From positions 496,001 to 560,000 of the forward strand of contig OY762821.2 of the NCBI GenBank assembly GCA_963666475.2: a stretch of DNA of 64,000 bases, written 5' to 3'. Below are positions 1-7,226 of this stretch, one piece after another. The translations under genes and the position numbers were made by a program. The stretch's first letter is position 1; each line of letters opens with the position of its first letter. This DNA comes from JBFHIZ01 sp963666475 (GTDB lineage Bacteria; Bacillota; Clostridia; Lachnospirales; Lachnospiraceae). The notes below the pieces were generated by a model, which did no database searches, was not told the origin of the DNA, and was given only the letters and a program-made list of their open reading frames with translations.

Positions 1-59
1 ATCAAGAAATAGAAGGAGAGGTTGATCCAAAACTTGAACCTGAGTGCACAGTAGAATAA
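1..59 (+). CDS. C-terminal end of an upstream phage gene (partial)
   Basis: Only the last 18 codons are present, read in the frame starting at base 3 and ending with TAA at 57-59. The visible tail is acidic (EIEGEVDPKLEPE). Nothing in it identifies a family. It lies directly before a cluster of small prophage genes in the same orientation, so it is probably another small phage protein. Confidence 0.55.
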   Translation, partial: QEIEGEVDPKLEPECTVE

Positions 60-78
60 ATGGCAGCAGTATTGAAGT

Positions 79-97
79 CCAGGAGCGATACTCCTGG
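79..97 (+). promoter_or_regulatory. Perfect hairpin in the leader of the next gene
   Basis: CCAGGAG (79-85) and CTCCTGG (91-97) form a perfect 7-bp stem with a 5-base loop, 14 bases before the start codon at 111. There is no U-run, so it is not an intrinsic terminator. It contains a Shine-Dalgarno-like AGGAG locked in the stem, while a free AAAGGAAA lies just after it. It may influence translation or mRNA stability. Confidence 0.4.
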
Positions 98-110
98 AAG
101 AAAGGAAATA

Positions 111-689
111 ATGAGTAAAATACTTGATTATAAATTAATCTCAGATTCAGTAAAAGATATGACCGCCACTCAAATGGCACACAATCAGTTCTTCATAAAA
201 GACGGAGAAGCGTGGTATCGAGACTTTGAAAGAGAAATTTCATGCAGGAATCTTGCAAGAGAAATTGCGGTAAAAATGAGAATATGGAAAAGCATCGAGG
301 AGTATGGAGAAGATGCAGATACTGAATTGATCGATGATGAAATATTTGACGAAACAATGATGGACTCTCTGTTTTATGCAACAGAACGTCCGGAAGGGAT
401 TCTATCCATGTATTACACAGCAATGTGGGGAATGGCAGAAGTGAGAGAGTGGTATAAAGAATCACTGCAAGATCCATGGATAGTATTTGAAATGGATAGC
501 AACGATATACTGGTGAATAAGATGCCAGAAGATGAACAGGACGTAATTGTGACTGACGGAAAGAATGTATGGTGCGATACTTTTATGAGAGATGGATGGG
601 AATGTTATTTTGATAGTGGATATGAAATAATCAATGAAATAAAAGCATGGCAACCATTACCTGCACCATACAAGAATGGAGATCAATAA
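111..689 (+). CDS. Phage protein with DUF551-like C-terminus
   Basis: A 192-residue acidic protein. The start at 111 is chosen over an ATG at 60 because AAAGGAAA sits 5-6 bases upstream of it, while the ATG at 60 abuts the previous stop without a binding site. The C-terminal third (about residues 150-188) has a tryptophan-spaced pattern ending in AWQPLPAPY, which resembles the W-x-PLP-x-P ending of DUF551 proteins of phages. The N-terminal two thirds are unrecognised and rich in Trp, Met and acidic residues. Its stop overlaps the next start (TAATG), so the two are translationally coupled. Its role in the phage is unknown. Confidence 0.75.
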   Translation: MSKILDYKLISDSVKDMTATQMAHNQFFIKDGEAWYRDFEREISCRNLAREIAVKMRIWKSIEEYGEDADTELIDDEIFDETMMDSLFYATERPEGILSMYYTAMWGMAEVREWYKESLQDPWIVFEMDSNDILVNKMPEDEQDVIVTDGKNVWCDTFMRDGWECYFDSGYEIINEIKAWQPLPAPYKNGDQ

Positions 690-1111
690 TGAGTAGATTT
701 ACATTTAAGAACCCAGACGGATCCTGGGGGTTAGTGAACGGAAACGTAAGCGAGGTACCATATGAATTATATGGAGCCATGTATAAATTAAAAGATTATG
801 AAGAGACCGGACTGAACCCGGAAGAAGTAGAAGAACTGATAAAGAAAAGCAATACACATGGGAAAAGGATAAATTGTTTCGTAAATGGGAAGTTAACAGG
901 GGACAGTTGTTTCGGCTGCGATATCATAGCGTATGAATGCGATCTGTGCAGATTCGTTGTCGGGGAACCTCCTGAATACGACGAGAAACATCCTGAGCTG
1001 CAAGATGAAACTTGTCCAGATTGCAATACTGCATTAAGAGATGAAGATGGAGTAGCAGGTGCTTATTGTCCAGGTTGTGGCATGAAGATCATATGGCCAG
1101 ATAATAAATAA
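689..1111 (+). CDS. Phage zinc-ribbon protein
   Basis: A 140-residue protein starting at the ATG that overlaps the preceding stop codon, with GGAG 9 bases upstream. The N-terminal part carries YKLKDYEETGLNPEEVEEL, a segment recurrent in Firmicutes phage accessory proteins. The C-terminal half holds two Cys clusters: CFGCDIIAYECDLC in the middle, then CPDCNTAL...YCPGCGMK, a typical four-cysteine zinc ribbon. It probably binds zinc and perhaps nucleic acid, but no function is known to me. It belongs to the run of small genes that precedes the terminase. Confidence 0.75.
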   Translation: MSRFTFKNPDGSWGLVNGNVSEVPYELYGAMYKLKDYEETGLNPEEVEELIKKSNTHGKRINCFVNGKLTGDSCFGCDIIAYECDLCRFVVGEPPEYDEKHPELQDETCPDCNTALRDEDGVAGAYCPGCGMKIIWPDNK

Positions 1112-1143
1112 CAAGTGGAAGCAGTACTGTAGGAGGTGAGTAA

Positions 1144-1578
1144 ATGCCAGTTATGAATTATACAACAACGATACCAACATATAGATCCGTCGCGGAAGTA
1201 GAACATGAGCTGATCTTACACGGAGTAACATCGATCAAAAAGGATTATGAAGACGGAAAGATCTCAGGATTGTACTTCTTGATCAAGATCGGAGAAAACG
1301 AAGTGCCGGTAAAACTTCCGGTTCAGATCACAGAAGTATTTGAGGCTTTGAAGAGAGAAAAGAAGGCACATCCCAAGAAACAGATCAAATGCACCATGGA
1401 GCAGGCTGAAATGGTAGCATGGAGGATCCTGAAAGACTGGATCGAAGTACAGATGCAGATGGTCGACTTTAAGCAAATGAAAATGGAACAGATCTTTCTT
1501 CCACAGATTCAGGACCGGACCGGACAGACAGTATTCGAAAAAATGCGAGACAGCGAGTATTTACTGGAGATGAAGTGA
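1144..1578 (+). CDS. Conserved phage protein of unknown function
   Basis: A 144-residue protein with a strong TAGGAGGTGAG binding site 6 bases before ATG. The visible pattern is an alpha/beta N-terminal domain (MNYTTTIP...VEHELILHGVTSI) followed by charged helices. Its composition and position among early prophage genes resemble a family often found near recombination or single-strand annealing genes of Firmicutes phages, but I cannot assign a function. The next gene's possible GTG start overlaps its stop. Confidence 0.7.
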   Translation: MPVMNYTTTIPTYRSVAEVEHELILHGVTSIKKDYEDGKISGLYFLIKIGENEVPVKLPVQITEVFEALKREKKAHPKKQIKCTMEQAEMVAWRILKDWIEVQMQMVDFKQMKMEQIFLPQIQDRTGQTVFEKMRDSEYLLEMK

Positions 1579-1604
1579 CTTGTGGCAGCAGGATTGGAGA
1601 CAAT

Positions 1605-1862
1605 ATGAATCATAGACAATGGAAAAAGAAGTACAAGGCAAAGCATGGAAGAAATCCATTTAGTAAAAAGCAAACACAATTTCTTAGTCAATATGGAATC
1701 GGCGAAGAGAGACTTATGCAATTAATAGAGGATTTTGCCAACACTATAATTAATGGATGGGATTGTTTCATGGAAAATATGAAAAACTTCGCGGAAACAC
1801 TGAGTGATTTTGAGGAAGCAGCAAAAAAATATAACGAAGATGAAAGTACTCAAGACGAGTAA
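1605..1862 (+). CDS. Small phage protein, helical
   Basis: An 85-residue protein. ATG at 1605 is preferred, with GGAGA about 6 bases upstream. An in-frame GTG at 1575 overlaps the previous gene and would add ten residues that include a Cys-Gly-Ser stretch. The N-terminus is strongly basic (HRQWKKKYKAKHGR) and the C-terminus acidic and helical, an arrangement that could suit nucleic-acid binding. No family is recognised. Confidence 0.65.
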   Translation: MNHRQWKKKYKAKHGRNPFSKKQTQFLSQYGIGEERLMQLIEDFANTIINGWDCFMENMKNFAETLSDFEEAAKKYNEDESTQDE

Positions 1863-1924
1863 ATAGTAGTATAATGAACATTGATAATTAAATATTGATA
1901 GTTGGAAAATGAGGAGGGACTCAA

Positions 1925-2203
1925 ATGGAATTAAAACTACTATTAGGAATGTGTAGCCAAAAAGAAAATGCAATAGGGCGAATCGAGTTTTCTAAAGGTC
2001 TACATTCTTTTATGGCTTTCAAAGATTATATGGAGATGGAGGAAGAAGAATATATAGAATTCATGAAAGTTATGTGTAGAAAAGGGTATATAGAATACAA
2101 TCTCGGAATGAGTCAAGATATTAAACAATCCAGTATAAGAGTGTCAAAAACTGGGATGGAATACATTAACGATAATTATGGTAAAAATAAAATAGGATTC
2201 TAA
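1925..2203 (+). CDS. Small phage protein, possible winged helix
   Basis: A 92-residue protein behind GAGGAGGGAC. The C-terminal half reads like the end of a winged-helix domain: a helix (EEYIEFMKVMCRKGYIEY), a short turn, then a beta hairpin SSIRVSKTGMEYI. This is a pattern impression, not a confirmed family. A strong intrinsic terminator follows 20 bases after the stop, so this gene probably ends the preceding transcript. Confidence 0.65.
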   Translation: MELKLLLGMCSQKENAIGRIEFSKGLHSFMAFKDYMEMEEEEYIEFMKVMCRKGYIEYNLGMSQDIKQSSIRVSKTGMEYINDNYGKNKIGF

Positions 2204-2222
2204 ATGATAAAGTGACGCTGGG

Positions 2223-2255
2223 AACCAACTATCAATATGGTAGTTGGTTTTTTTA
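2223..2255 (+). terminator. Intrinsic terminator after the early small-gene cluster
   Basis: AACCAACTA (2223-2231) pairs with TAGTTGGTT (2241-2249) and is followed by a T-run to 2254. The 9-bp stem and U-tract are canonical. Confidence 0.85.
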
Positions 2256-2287
2256 TTGCCTAAATGGCAGCAGGACAAAGGAGAAAA

Positions 2288-2683
2288 ATGACAAAAAAGG
2301 AGTTAGGACAAATATACTCAATAAATAGAGAAATCCAGATGTGGGAGAAAGAGTTGGAGAGTATTCATTGTAAATCTCTTATGATTGGACAAAAAATAAC
2401 GGGAATGCCACGAAACTCTACAGGAACAAGTGATAAAGTAGGGGACATGGCAGCAACAATTGTAGATATTGAAGATATAATTCGCGGAAAGTTAGTAGAA
2501 ATACAACTACAAAAGAAGCGAATCATGGAGTTTATTAGCATGATTGAAGACAGTCAAATTAGACAAATTGTTTTCTTAAGAAACATTTCATGTATGAGTT
2601 GGAAAGATATTGCAAAAGAAGTAGGTGGTAACAATACGGCGGATTCTGTAAGAAAAATGTACGATAGATTTTTAAAAAGTTGA
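2288..2683 (+). CDS. RinA/ArpU-like late transcription regulator (DUF1492 type)
   Basis: A 131-residue protein starting at 2288, with AAAGGAGAA upstream; the longer ATG at 2264 has no binding site. The N-terminal half is a coiled coil with the MPRNSTGTSDKVGDMAATIVDIEDII region typical of DUF1492 proteins. The C-terminal half (QIRQIVFLRNISCMSWKDIAKEVGG...VRKMYDRFL) is a sigma-70 region-4-like helix-turn-helix. Such genes sit directly before terminase in Firmicutes phages and act as activators of late structural genes. That position is kept here: a candidate late promoter lies at 3324-3354. The 3' end overlaps the promoter of the next gene. Confidence 0.8.
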   Translation: MTKKELGQIYSINREIQMWEKELESIHCKSLMIGQKITGMPRNSTGTSDKVGDMAATIVDIEDIIRGKLVEIQLQKKRIMEFISMIEDSQIRQIVFLRNISCMSWKDIAKEVGGNNTADSVRKMYDRFLKS

Positions 2684-2707
2684 CATCAAATATTTTAATG
2701 ATAAAAT
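2680..2707 (+). promoter_or_regulatory. Sigma-A-type promoter inside the end of the regulator gene
   Basis: TTGACA at 2680-2685 and TAAAAT at 2702-2707 are separated by 16 bp. It would drive the membrane zinc-ribbon gene at 2731 on its own, as expected for a prophage cargo gene. Confidence 0.7.
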
Positions 2708-2730
2708 AAATTCATAGGGAGGGTATGAGT

Positions 2731-3318
2731 ATGTCATTAATTTTTTGTCCAGAGTGTGGAAGAGAAATATCTGAGTACGCAAATGTTTGCGCTACTTGTG
2801 GTTATCCAATAGGCAGCAAGAAGAAGGAAGAAAAATTCGAAGGAAAGTATGCAAAAGGAAGGTTTGTAGTTGGAGTACTTTCAATTATTCTATTTGGTAT
2901 TGTTTTATTATATTCCTGTATAGATAGTTTAACACCTATAAATGTGATCGGAATGATGGAAATGAGTGTTTCGGGAATGAGCATGCTTATTGCTGGGATT
3001 TTTTTGATAAAGACGCGAAATATACCATATAGAAAATACGGACCAATTACAGCGGTAATACTTTATTTATTCGCGGCATTGGTTTTGCTAGATTCGGGAA
3101 CAGATGCATATTATATTAATGTCTTCTTTATGGGAATAGCAAACATTGTTTTTGCAGTAATTAGTTTGATATCAATTACCTATAAGAGAGGAAAAGAAAT
3201 TGCAATTATTTGTGCAGCGATATTAATCGTTTTGCTTTACATCACAATAATGTATTCTAACTATGAAAGCGGAAATATAGATTTAACTAAAATAAATTAT
3301 TTATTACCAAAGATATAA
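2731..3318 (+). CDS. Zinc-ribbon membrane protein, probable prophage cargo gene
   Basis: A 195-residue protein. ATG at 2731 has the better spacing (8 bases) from GGGAGG; an in-frame ATG at 2725 is possible. The N-terminus is a compact zinc ribbon, CPECGREISEYANVCATCG, followed by a lysine-rich linker and about five to six hydrophobic segments from residue 45 to 180. Zinc-ribbon plus multi-helix membrane proteins are common cargo genes in Firmicutes, mostly of unknown role. It has its own promoter and is followed by a separate promoter and terminator, so it is transcriptionally insulated from the structural operon. It might be expressed in the lysogen. Confidence 0.75.
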   Translation: MSLIFCPECGREISEYANVCATCGYPIGSKKKEEKFEGKYAKGRFVVGVLSIILFGIVLLYSCIDSLTPINVIGMMEMSVSGMSMLIAGIFLIKTRNIPYRKYGPITAVILYLFAALVLLDSGTDAYYINVFFMGIANIVFAVISLISITYKRGKEIAIICAAILIVLLYITIMYSNYESGNIDLTKINYLLPKI

Positions 3319-3323
3319 AGTTG

Positions 3324-3354
3324 ACCGTTTTGTCCGGTAAACATATGTTATAAT
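3324..3354 (+). promoter_or_regulatory. Candidate phage late promoter with extended -10
   Basis: TGTTATAAT at 3346-3354 is an extended -10 (TG, one base, TATAAT). No good -35 hexamer exists at normal spacing. Instead there is an imperfect inverted repeat ACCG (3324-3327) / CGGT (3335-3338) over that position, which suits an activator-dependent late promoter. It is positioned between the RinA-like regulator and terminase. Confidence 0.5.
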
Positions 3355-3385
3355 GAAGTCGTAAAATAATCGAAATTTACTTAAG

Positions 3386-3414
3386 ACCAGCTGTTCCCCT
3401 GCAGCTGGTTTTTT
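3386..3414 (+). terminator. Intrinsic terminator 30 bases downstream of the late promoter
   Basis: ACCAGCTG (3386-3393) pairs with CAGCTGGT (3402-3409) around TTCCCCTG, followed by TTTTTT. It ends transcripts from the cargo gene, but it also lies only about 25-30 bases after the expected start of the late promoter. Confidence 0.85.
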
Positions 3415-3435
3415 ATTGCATAAAAAGGAGCACCA

Positions 3436-3609
3436 ATGAATTTAGTTAAAATAATGGTGGATCAAAGACCTTCGTCGTGTTCGGAGTGCCCTCTAACCTA
3501 TCCACACACAAGAAATTGTGGAAAAAAGAAAGTCATAAAGTGTTGTGCATCCAAGAGTCAATATAAAGTTCCAGATGGAAGATGCAGACTTGTAGAAGTG
3601 AAAAATTAG
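3436..3609 (+). CDS. Small Cys-rich phage protein
   Basis: A 57-residue protein, short but convincing: AAAAAGGAG lies 5 bases before ATG and the frame closes at TAG 3607-3609. It contains CSECPL, then NCGKKK, KCC and RCRL, six cysteines in all, so a small metal-binding fold is likely. It sits between the late-operon terminator and the terminase small subunit, where phages often carry small Cys-rich ORFs of unknown function. Confidence 0.65.
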   Translation: MNLVKIMVDQRPSSCSECPLTYPHTRNCGKKKVIKCCASKSQYKVPDGRCRLVEVKN

Positions 3610-3623
3610 ATTGAAGATTCGAC

Positions 3624-3640
3624 TTTTCGCGCAGCGAAAA
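3624..3640. repeat. Perfect inverted repeat upstream of terminase
   Basis: TTTTCGC (3624-3630) and GCGAAAA (3634-3640) are perfect 7-base arms with a 3-base centre. No U-run follows on the + strand. It could be a protein binding site or part of a packaging start site. Confidence 0.45.
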
Positions 3641-3659
3641 AAGAAGAGAGAAATTAAGA

Positions 3660-3905
3660 GGGTGCACCCTTTTTTCAAAACAAACAAATAAGCCAAAAGG
3701 TGGTGATAATCGTGCCTAAAAAAACGAGTGCTGGAGACGAAGGTTTGAAAGAGAACGTAAAAGCCGATTATCTCAGTGGAATCAAGGCAAAGGAGCTTTC
3801 AGAGAAGTATCAAATTTCAGTAAATACCGTAAAGTCTTGGATCAATCGAAACGGTTGGTCCGAGGAGAAAAAGGGTGCATCCAAAATGGAAAAGGGTGCA
3901 CCCTT
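3660..3905. repeat. Three related GGGTGCACCC-type sites around the terminase small-subunit start
   Basis: GGGTGCACCCTT occurs at 3660-3671, the degenerate AAGGGTGCATCC at 3871-3882 and the perfect 14-base palindrome AAGGGTGCACCCTT at 3892-3905. Two lie inside the terminase small-subunit gene, whose product binds DNA. This is where pac or cos sites commonly occur, so a terminase recognition site is a reasonable inference. Confidence 0.45.
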
Positions 3906-4380
3906 AAATAATAAAAATGCAGAGGGGCACGGAGCACCAAAAAAGAACAATAATGCAGAAAAGCATGGATTGTTTTCGAAGTACCTTCCTGAGGAGTCTT
4001 TGGACATCATTGAAGAGATGAAAGAGAAAACTCCTTTGGATCTTATATGGGATACGATCCAGATCCAGTATGCAGCGATTATCCGGAGTCAGAAGATCAT
4101 GTATGTCAGAGACATTAATGATACGACAACAACAAAGGTCGGAGAATCCTTTGGTAATTTGGACAGCGAGAAATGGGAAGTGCAATATGCCTGGGATAAA
4201 CAGGCGAACTTCTTAAAAGCCCAATCCAAGGCCATTGATTCTTTAAAGAATTTGGTCAAGGACTATCTGGAATTAGAAGGACGTTCCAATGAAGATGCAA
4301 AAGAACAGGTAAAAGACTGGAAGGCAGCCATTATTGAGATTGCAAAGAGAAGAGGAGCAAAAAAGATGGACGGTGAATAA
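3712..4380 (+). CDS. Terminase small subunit (PBSX XtmA-like)
   Basis: A 222-residue DNA-recognition subunit of the packaging terminase. I start it at GTG 3712 (PKKTSAGDEG...), with AGGTGG 8 bases upstream; another in-frame GTG lies at 3700. The N-terminal domain, KADYLSGIKAKELSEKY followed by ISVNTVKSWINRNGW, is the helix-turn-helix seen in PBSX-type small terminases, and basic and GAP/GAPKKN-rich stretches follow. The C-terminal half is a long helical oligomerisation region ending in a basic tail (IAKRRGAKKMDG). Its stop codon is immediately followed by the large-subunit ATG. Palindromic candidate target sites lie in its own 5' region. Confidence 0.9.
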   Translation: MPKKTSAGDEGLKENVKADYLSGIKAKELSEKYQISVNTVKSWINRNGWSEEKKGASKMEKGAPLNNKNAEGHGAPKKNNNAEKHGLFSKYLPEESLDIIEEMKEKTPLDLIWDTIQIQYAAIIRSQKIMYVRDINDTTTTKVGESFGNLDSEKWEVQYAWDKQANFLKAQSKAIDSLKNLVKDYLELEGRSNEDAKEQVKDWKAAIIEIAKRRGAKKMDGE

Positions 4381-5772
4381 ATGGAAGATCTGATGGAAGT
4401 ATTAGAAGTATACTATGATGATCCAGTTGCATTCTTTGAAGATGTACTCGAGTTCTCACCGGATCCATGGCAAAGAAAGGTCCTAGAGGATATTGCAAAG
4501 GCCCCGAAGGTGGCAGTAAAGTCTGGTCAAGGAGTTGGAAAGACCGCACTAGAAGCTGGACTAATAATTTGGTTTCTTGTGTGCCGGCCATACTCGAGAG
4601 TCATTGCGACCGCACCGACCATGCAACAGCTATATGATGTGCTTTGGGCTGAGATTGCAAAGTGGCTGAATAAATCAAAAGTAAAAGAAATGCTTACCTG
4701 GACAAAAACTAAGGTCTATATGGTGGGCGATTCCGAGCGGTGGTTTGCCACTGCGAAAACAGCAACAAAACCTGAGAACATGCAAGGCTTTCATGAAGAT
4801 CACATGCTGATCGTAGTAGATGAAGCATCCGGCATCGCAGATCCAATTATGGAAGCCATACTTGGAACCCTTACCGGATATGATAATAAGCTCCTTATGT
4901 GTGGGAATCCCACAAAGCTTGAGGGAGCTTTTTTTGATGCCTTTAATAAAGACCGCGATAAGTACAAAACGCATACCGTAAGTTCTGCAGATTCGACAAG
5001 AACATCCAAAGACAACATCGAGATGTTGATTGCGAAGTACGGAAAGGATTCGGATGTCACAAGAGTTCGTATCTATGGTCAGTTTCCAAAAGGTGCACTT
5101 GATTCGTTCATATCCATGGAAACTGTTGAATTTGCGTCCAGCAGTGAATCAAAGATCAGTGGGAATGACATCCAATCAGCAAAGACCTTGCATGTCGGTT
5201 GCGACGTCGCAAGATTCGGTGACGATAAAACTGTGATTGTTCCAAGAATATCTGCAAAGGTAATGGAGATTCGGAAATATGCAAAGAAAAGCACGATGGA
5301 AACTGTTGGAAATATAATCGTGTGCTGCAGGGAATACATGAAACTATATCCTAACATCAAAAACTGCCTGATTAAGGTGGATGATACTGGTGTAGGTGGC
5401 GGTGTAACCGACCGACTGAAAGAAGTTATTAGAGAAGAAAAGCTTCCTTTCCGAGTCATACCAGTAAACAATGGATCCGCTGCATCAGATAAGTATTATC
5501 ACAATTTGGGTTCTGAACTATGGGGAATCCTAAAGGAACTGTTTGAAGAGAACCTGTCAGCAAATATCCAGGGTAAGGATGATGTACAGATCGAACTACC
5601 CTATGATGATGAACTCATAAAGCAGTTGTCAAATCGAAAATATAAGATGACTTCCAAAGGAAAGATACAATTGGAGTCCAAACAAGAAATGAAAGAGCGC
5701 GGGGTCGGGTCCCCGGACATTGCAGATGCAGTTAGTTTAGCAATGTATGAGCCAAACACATGGATGTACTAA
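4381..5772 (+). CDS. Terminase large subunit
   Basis: A 463-residue ATPase-nuclease that pumps DNA into the procapsid and cuts it. Walker A is GQGVGKT at residues 49-55, Walker B is MLIVVDEA near 140-147, and a coupling motif CGNPT follows. The C-terminal RNase H-like nuclease shows its acidic positions in LHVGCDVARFGDD, KVDDTGVGGG and SPDIADAVSL. Length and layout are normal for siphophage terminases. The ATG directly follows the small-subunit TAA, so translation is coupled. Confidence 0.95.
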   Translation: MEDLMEVLEVYYDDPVAFFEDVLEFSPDPWQRKVLEDIAKAPKVAVKSGQGVGKTALEAGLIIWFLVCRPYSRVIATAPTMQQLYDVLWAEIAKWLNKSKVKEMLTWTKTKVYMVGDSERWFATAKTATKPENMQGFHEDHMLIVVDEASGIADPIMEAILGTLTGYDNKLLMCGNPTKLEGAFFDAFNKDRDKYKTHTVSSADSTRTSKDNIEMLIAKYGKDSDVTRVRIYGQFPKGALDSFISMETVEFASSSESKISGNDIQSAKTLHVGCDVARFGDDKTVIVPRISAKVMEIRKYAKKSTMETVGNIIVCCREYMKLYPNIKNCLIKVDDTGVGGGVTDRLKEVIREEKLPFRVIPVNNGSAASDKYYHNLGSELWGILKELFEENLSANIQGKDDVQIELPYDDELIKQLSNRKYKMTSKGKIQLESKQEMKERGVGSPDIADAVSLAMYEPNTWMY

Positions 5773-5784
5773 GAGAGGTGAGAT

Positions 5785-7221
5785 ATGTTAACAGAAGCAG
5801 AGATCAAGAAGTTCATAGAGGCCGATAAAAGTTCGGATAAAAAGAAAAGAGCTCGCGAAGGGCAGCAGTATTACGAAGGTGATCATAAAATCATGAGTTC
5901 CAAACTGTATTATATCAATGCAGATGGAAAGGTCATGGAGGATACGACTAGATCAAACATTAAGATATCCCATCCGTTCTTTACAGAGCTAGTGGACCAG
6001 GAAGTCCAATATATGCTTTCTAACGAAGAGGAAATCATAAAATCCGATAATCCGGAACTACAGGAACAATTGAGCACCTACTTTGATGATGAATTTTGGT
6101 CGCAGGCATATGATGTTCTGACAGGATGCGTAAGTAAAGGCTTTGATTACATGTATGCGTATCAAAAGAGTGATGATCGTCTTGCCTTCCAATGTGCGGA
6201 CTCCATGGGAGTTGTAGAAGTAAGAGCAAAAGATACAGACGATGCCACAGATCATGTGATTTACTGGTATATCGATAAGATCGAAAAAGGTAAGAAAGAG
6301 ATTACCAGGATTCAAGTATGGGATGCAAAAGAGATTTATTACTATGTGCAAACGAATAAAGGAACCATTCTGAAGGATGAAGAGGCAAAGATTAACCCTA
6401 GACCACATATCGTAAAGACGAAAGAGTCTGGGGAGAAATTTGGATCCTCGTTTGGATTTATTCCTTTCTTCCGATTAGACAATGGTTCGAAACAGTTCAG
6501 TGGACTAAAACCTATTAAACACCTGATTGATGATTACGATCTCATGGCTTGTGGTCTTTCGAATAACTTGCAGGACTTTACGGATGCAATCTATGTGGTA
6601 TCCGGATTTGAGGGAGGAGATCTGGATGAACTGATTACCAATGTGAAAACAAAGAAGCATATCGGAGTTTCACCAGATGGCGGTGTAGATATTAAAACTA
6701 TTGATATTCCATACGAAGCTAGAAAGGTGAAACTGGAACTGGATGAAAAAAATATCTATCGATTTGGTATGGGATTCAACTCAGCGCAGCTGGGGGATGG
6801 AAATATCACAAATATCGTAATCAAATCCAGATATGCACTCCTAGATCTAAAGTGTAATAAACTAGAAATCCGGTTGAAAAGCTTTTTAAGAAAAATCATT
6901 AAGATTGTCTTAGATGAGTTAAATAAAAAGAATCAAACAGACTATCAGATGAAAGATGTCTACTTTGCATTTGACCGAGAAGTCATGACCAATGCGAAAG
7001 ATAATGCAGAGATCAAAAAGATCGAGGCAGAGGAGCAGGGAACCTTGCTTGATAATTTGTTAAAGGTGGCAAACGTACTGGATGATGAAACCATCGTTCA
7101 AGCGATATGCGATATATTGGATATCGAATATGAAGACATCAAAGACAAACTTCCAAAAGACGAGGGTGCAAACACCGGAGGAACTATCACAGAAGTGGAT
7201 AATATTGTCGCAGAAGGGTGA
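5785..7221 (+). CDS. Portal protein (SPP1 gp6-like)
   Basis: A 478-residue portal that forms the dodecameric ring through which DNA passes. The N-terminus carries KISHPFFTELVDQEVQYMLSNEEEI, a signature of SPP1-type portals, and the middle has the FIPFFRLDN...KHLIDDYDLMACGLSNNLQDFTDAIYVVSGF region. GAGAGGTGAGAT precedes ATG. The C-terminus is acidic and probably disordered. It sits in normal order between terminase and the minor head gene. Confidence 0.95.
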   Translation: MLTEAEIKKFIEADKSSDKKKRAREGQQYYEGDHKIMSSKLYYINADGKVMEDTTRSNIKISHPFFTELVDQEVQYMLSNEEEIIKSDNPELQEQLSTYFDDEFWSQAYDVLTGCVSKGFDYMYAYQKSDDRLAFQCADSMGVVEVRAKDTDDATDHVIYWYIDKIEKGKKEITRIQVWDAKEIYYYVQTNKGTILKDEEAKINPRPHIVKTKESGEKFGSSFGFIPFFRLDNGSKQFSGLKPIKHLIDDYDLMACGLSNNLQDFTDAIYVVSGFEGGDLDELITNVKTKKHIGVSPDGGVDIKTIDIPYEARKVKLELDEKNIYRFGMGFNSAQLGDGNITNIVIKSRYALLDLKCNKLEIRLKSFLRKIIKIVLDELNKKNQTDYQMKDVYFAFDREVMTNAKDNAEIKKIEAEEQGTLLDNLLKVANVLDDETIVQAICDILDIEYEDIKDKLPKDEGANTGGTITEVDNIVAEG

Positions 7222-7226
7222 TGTGA

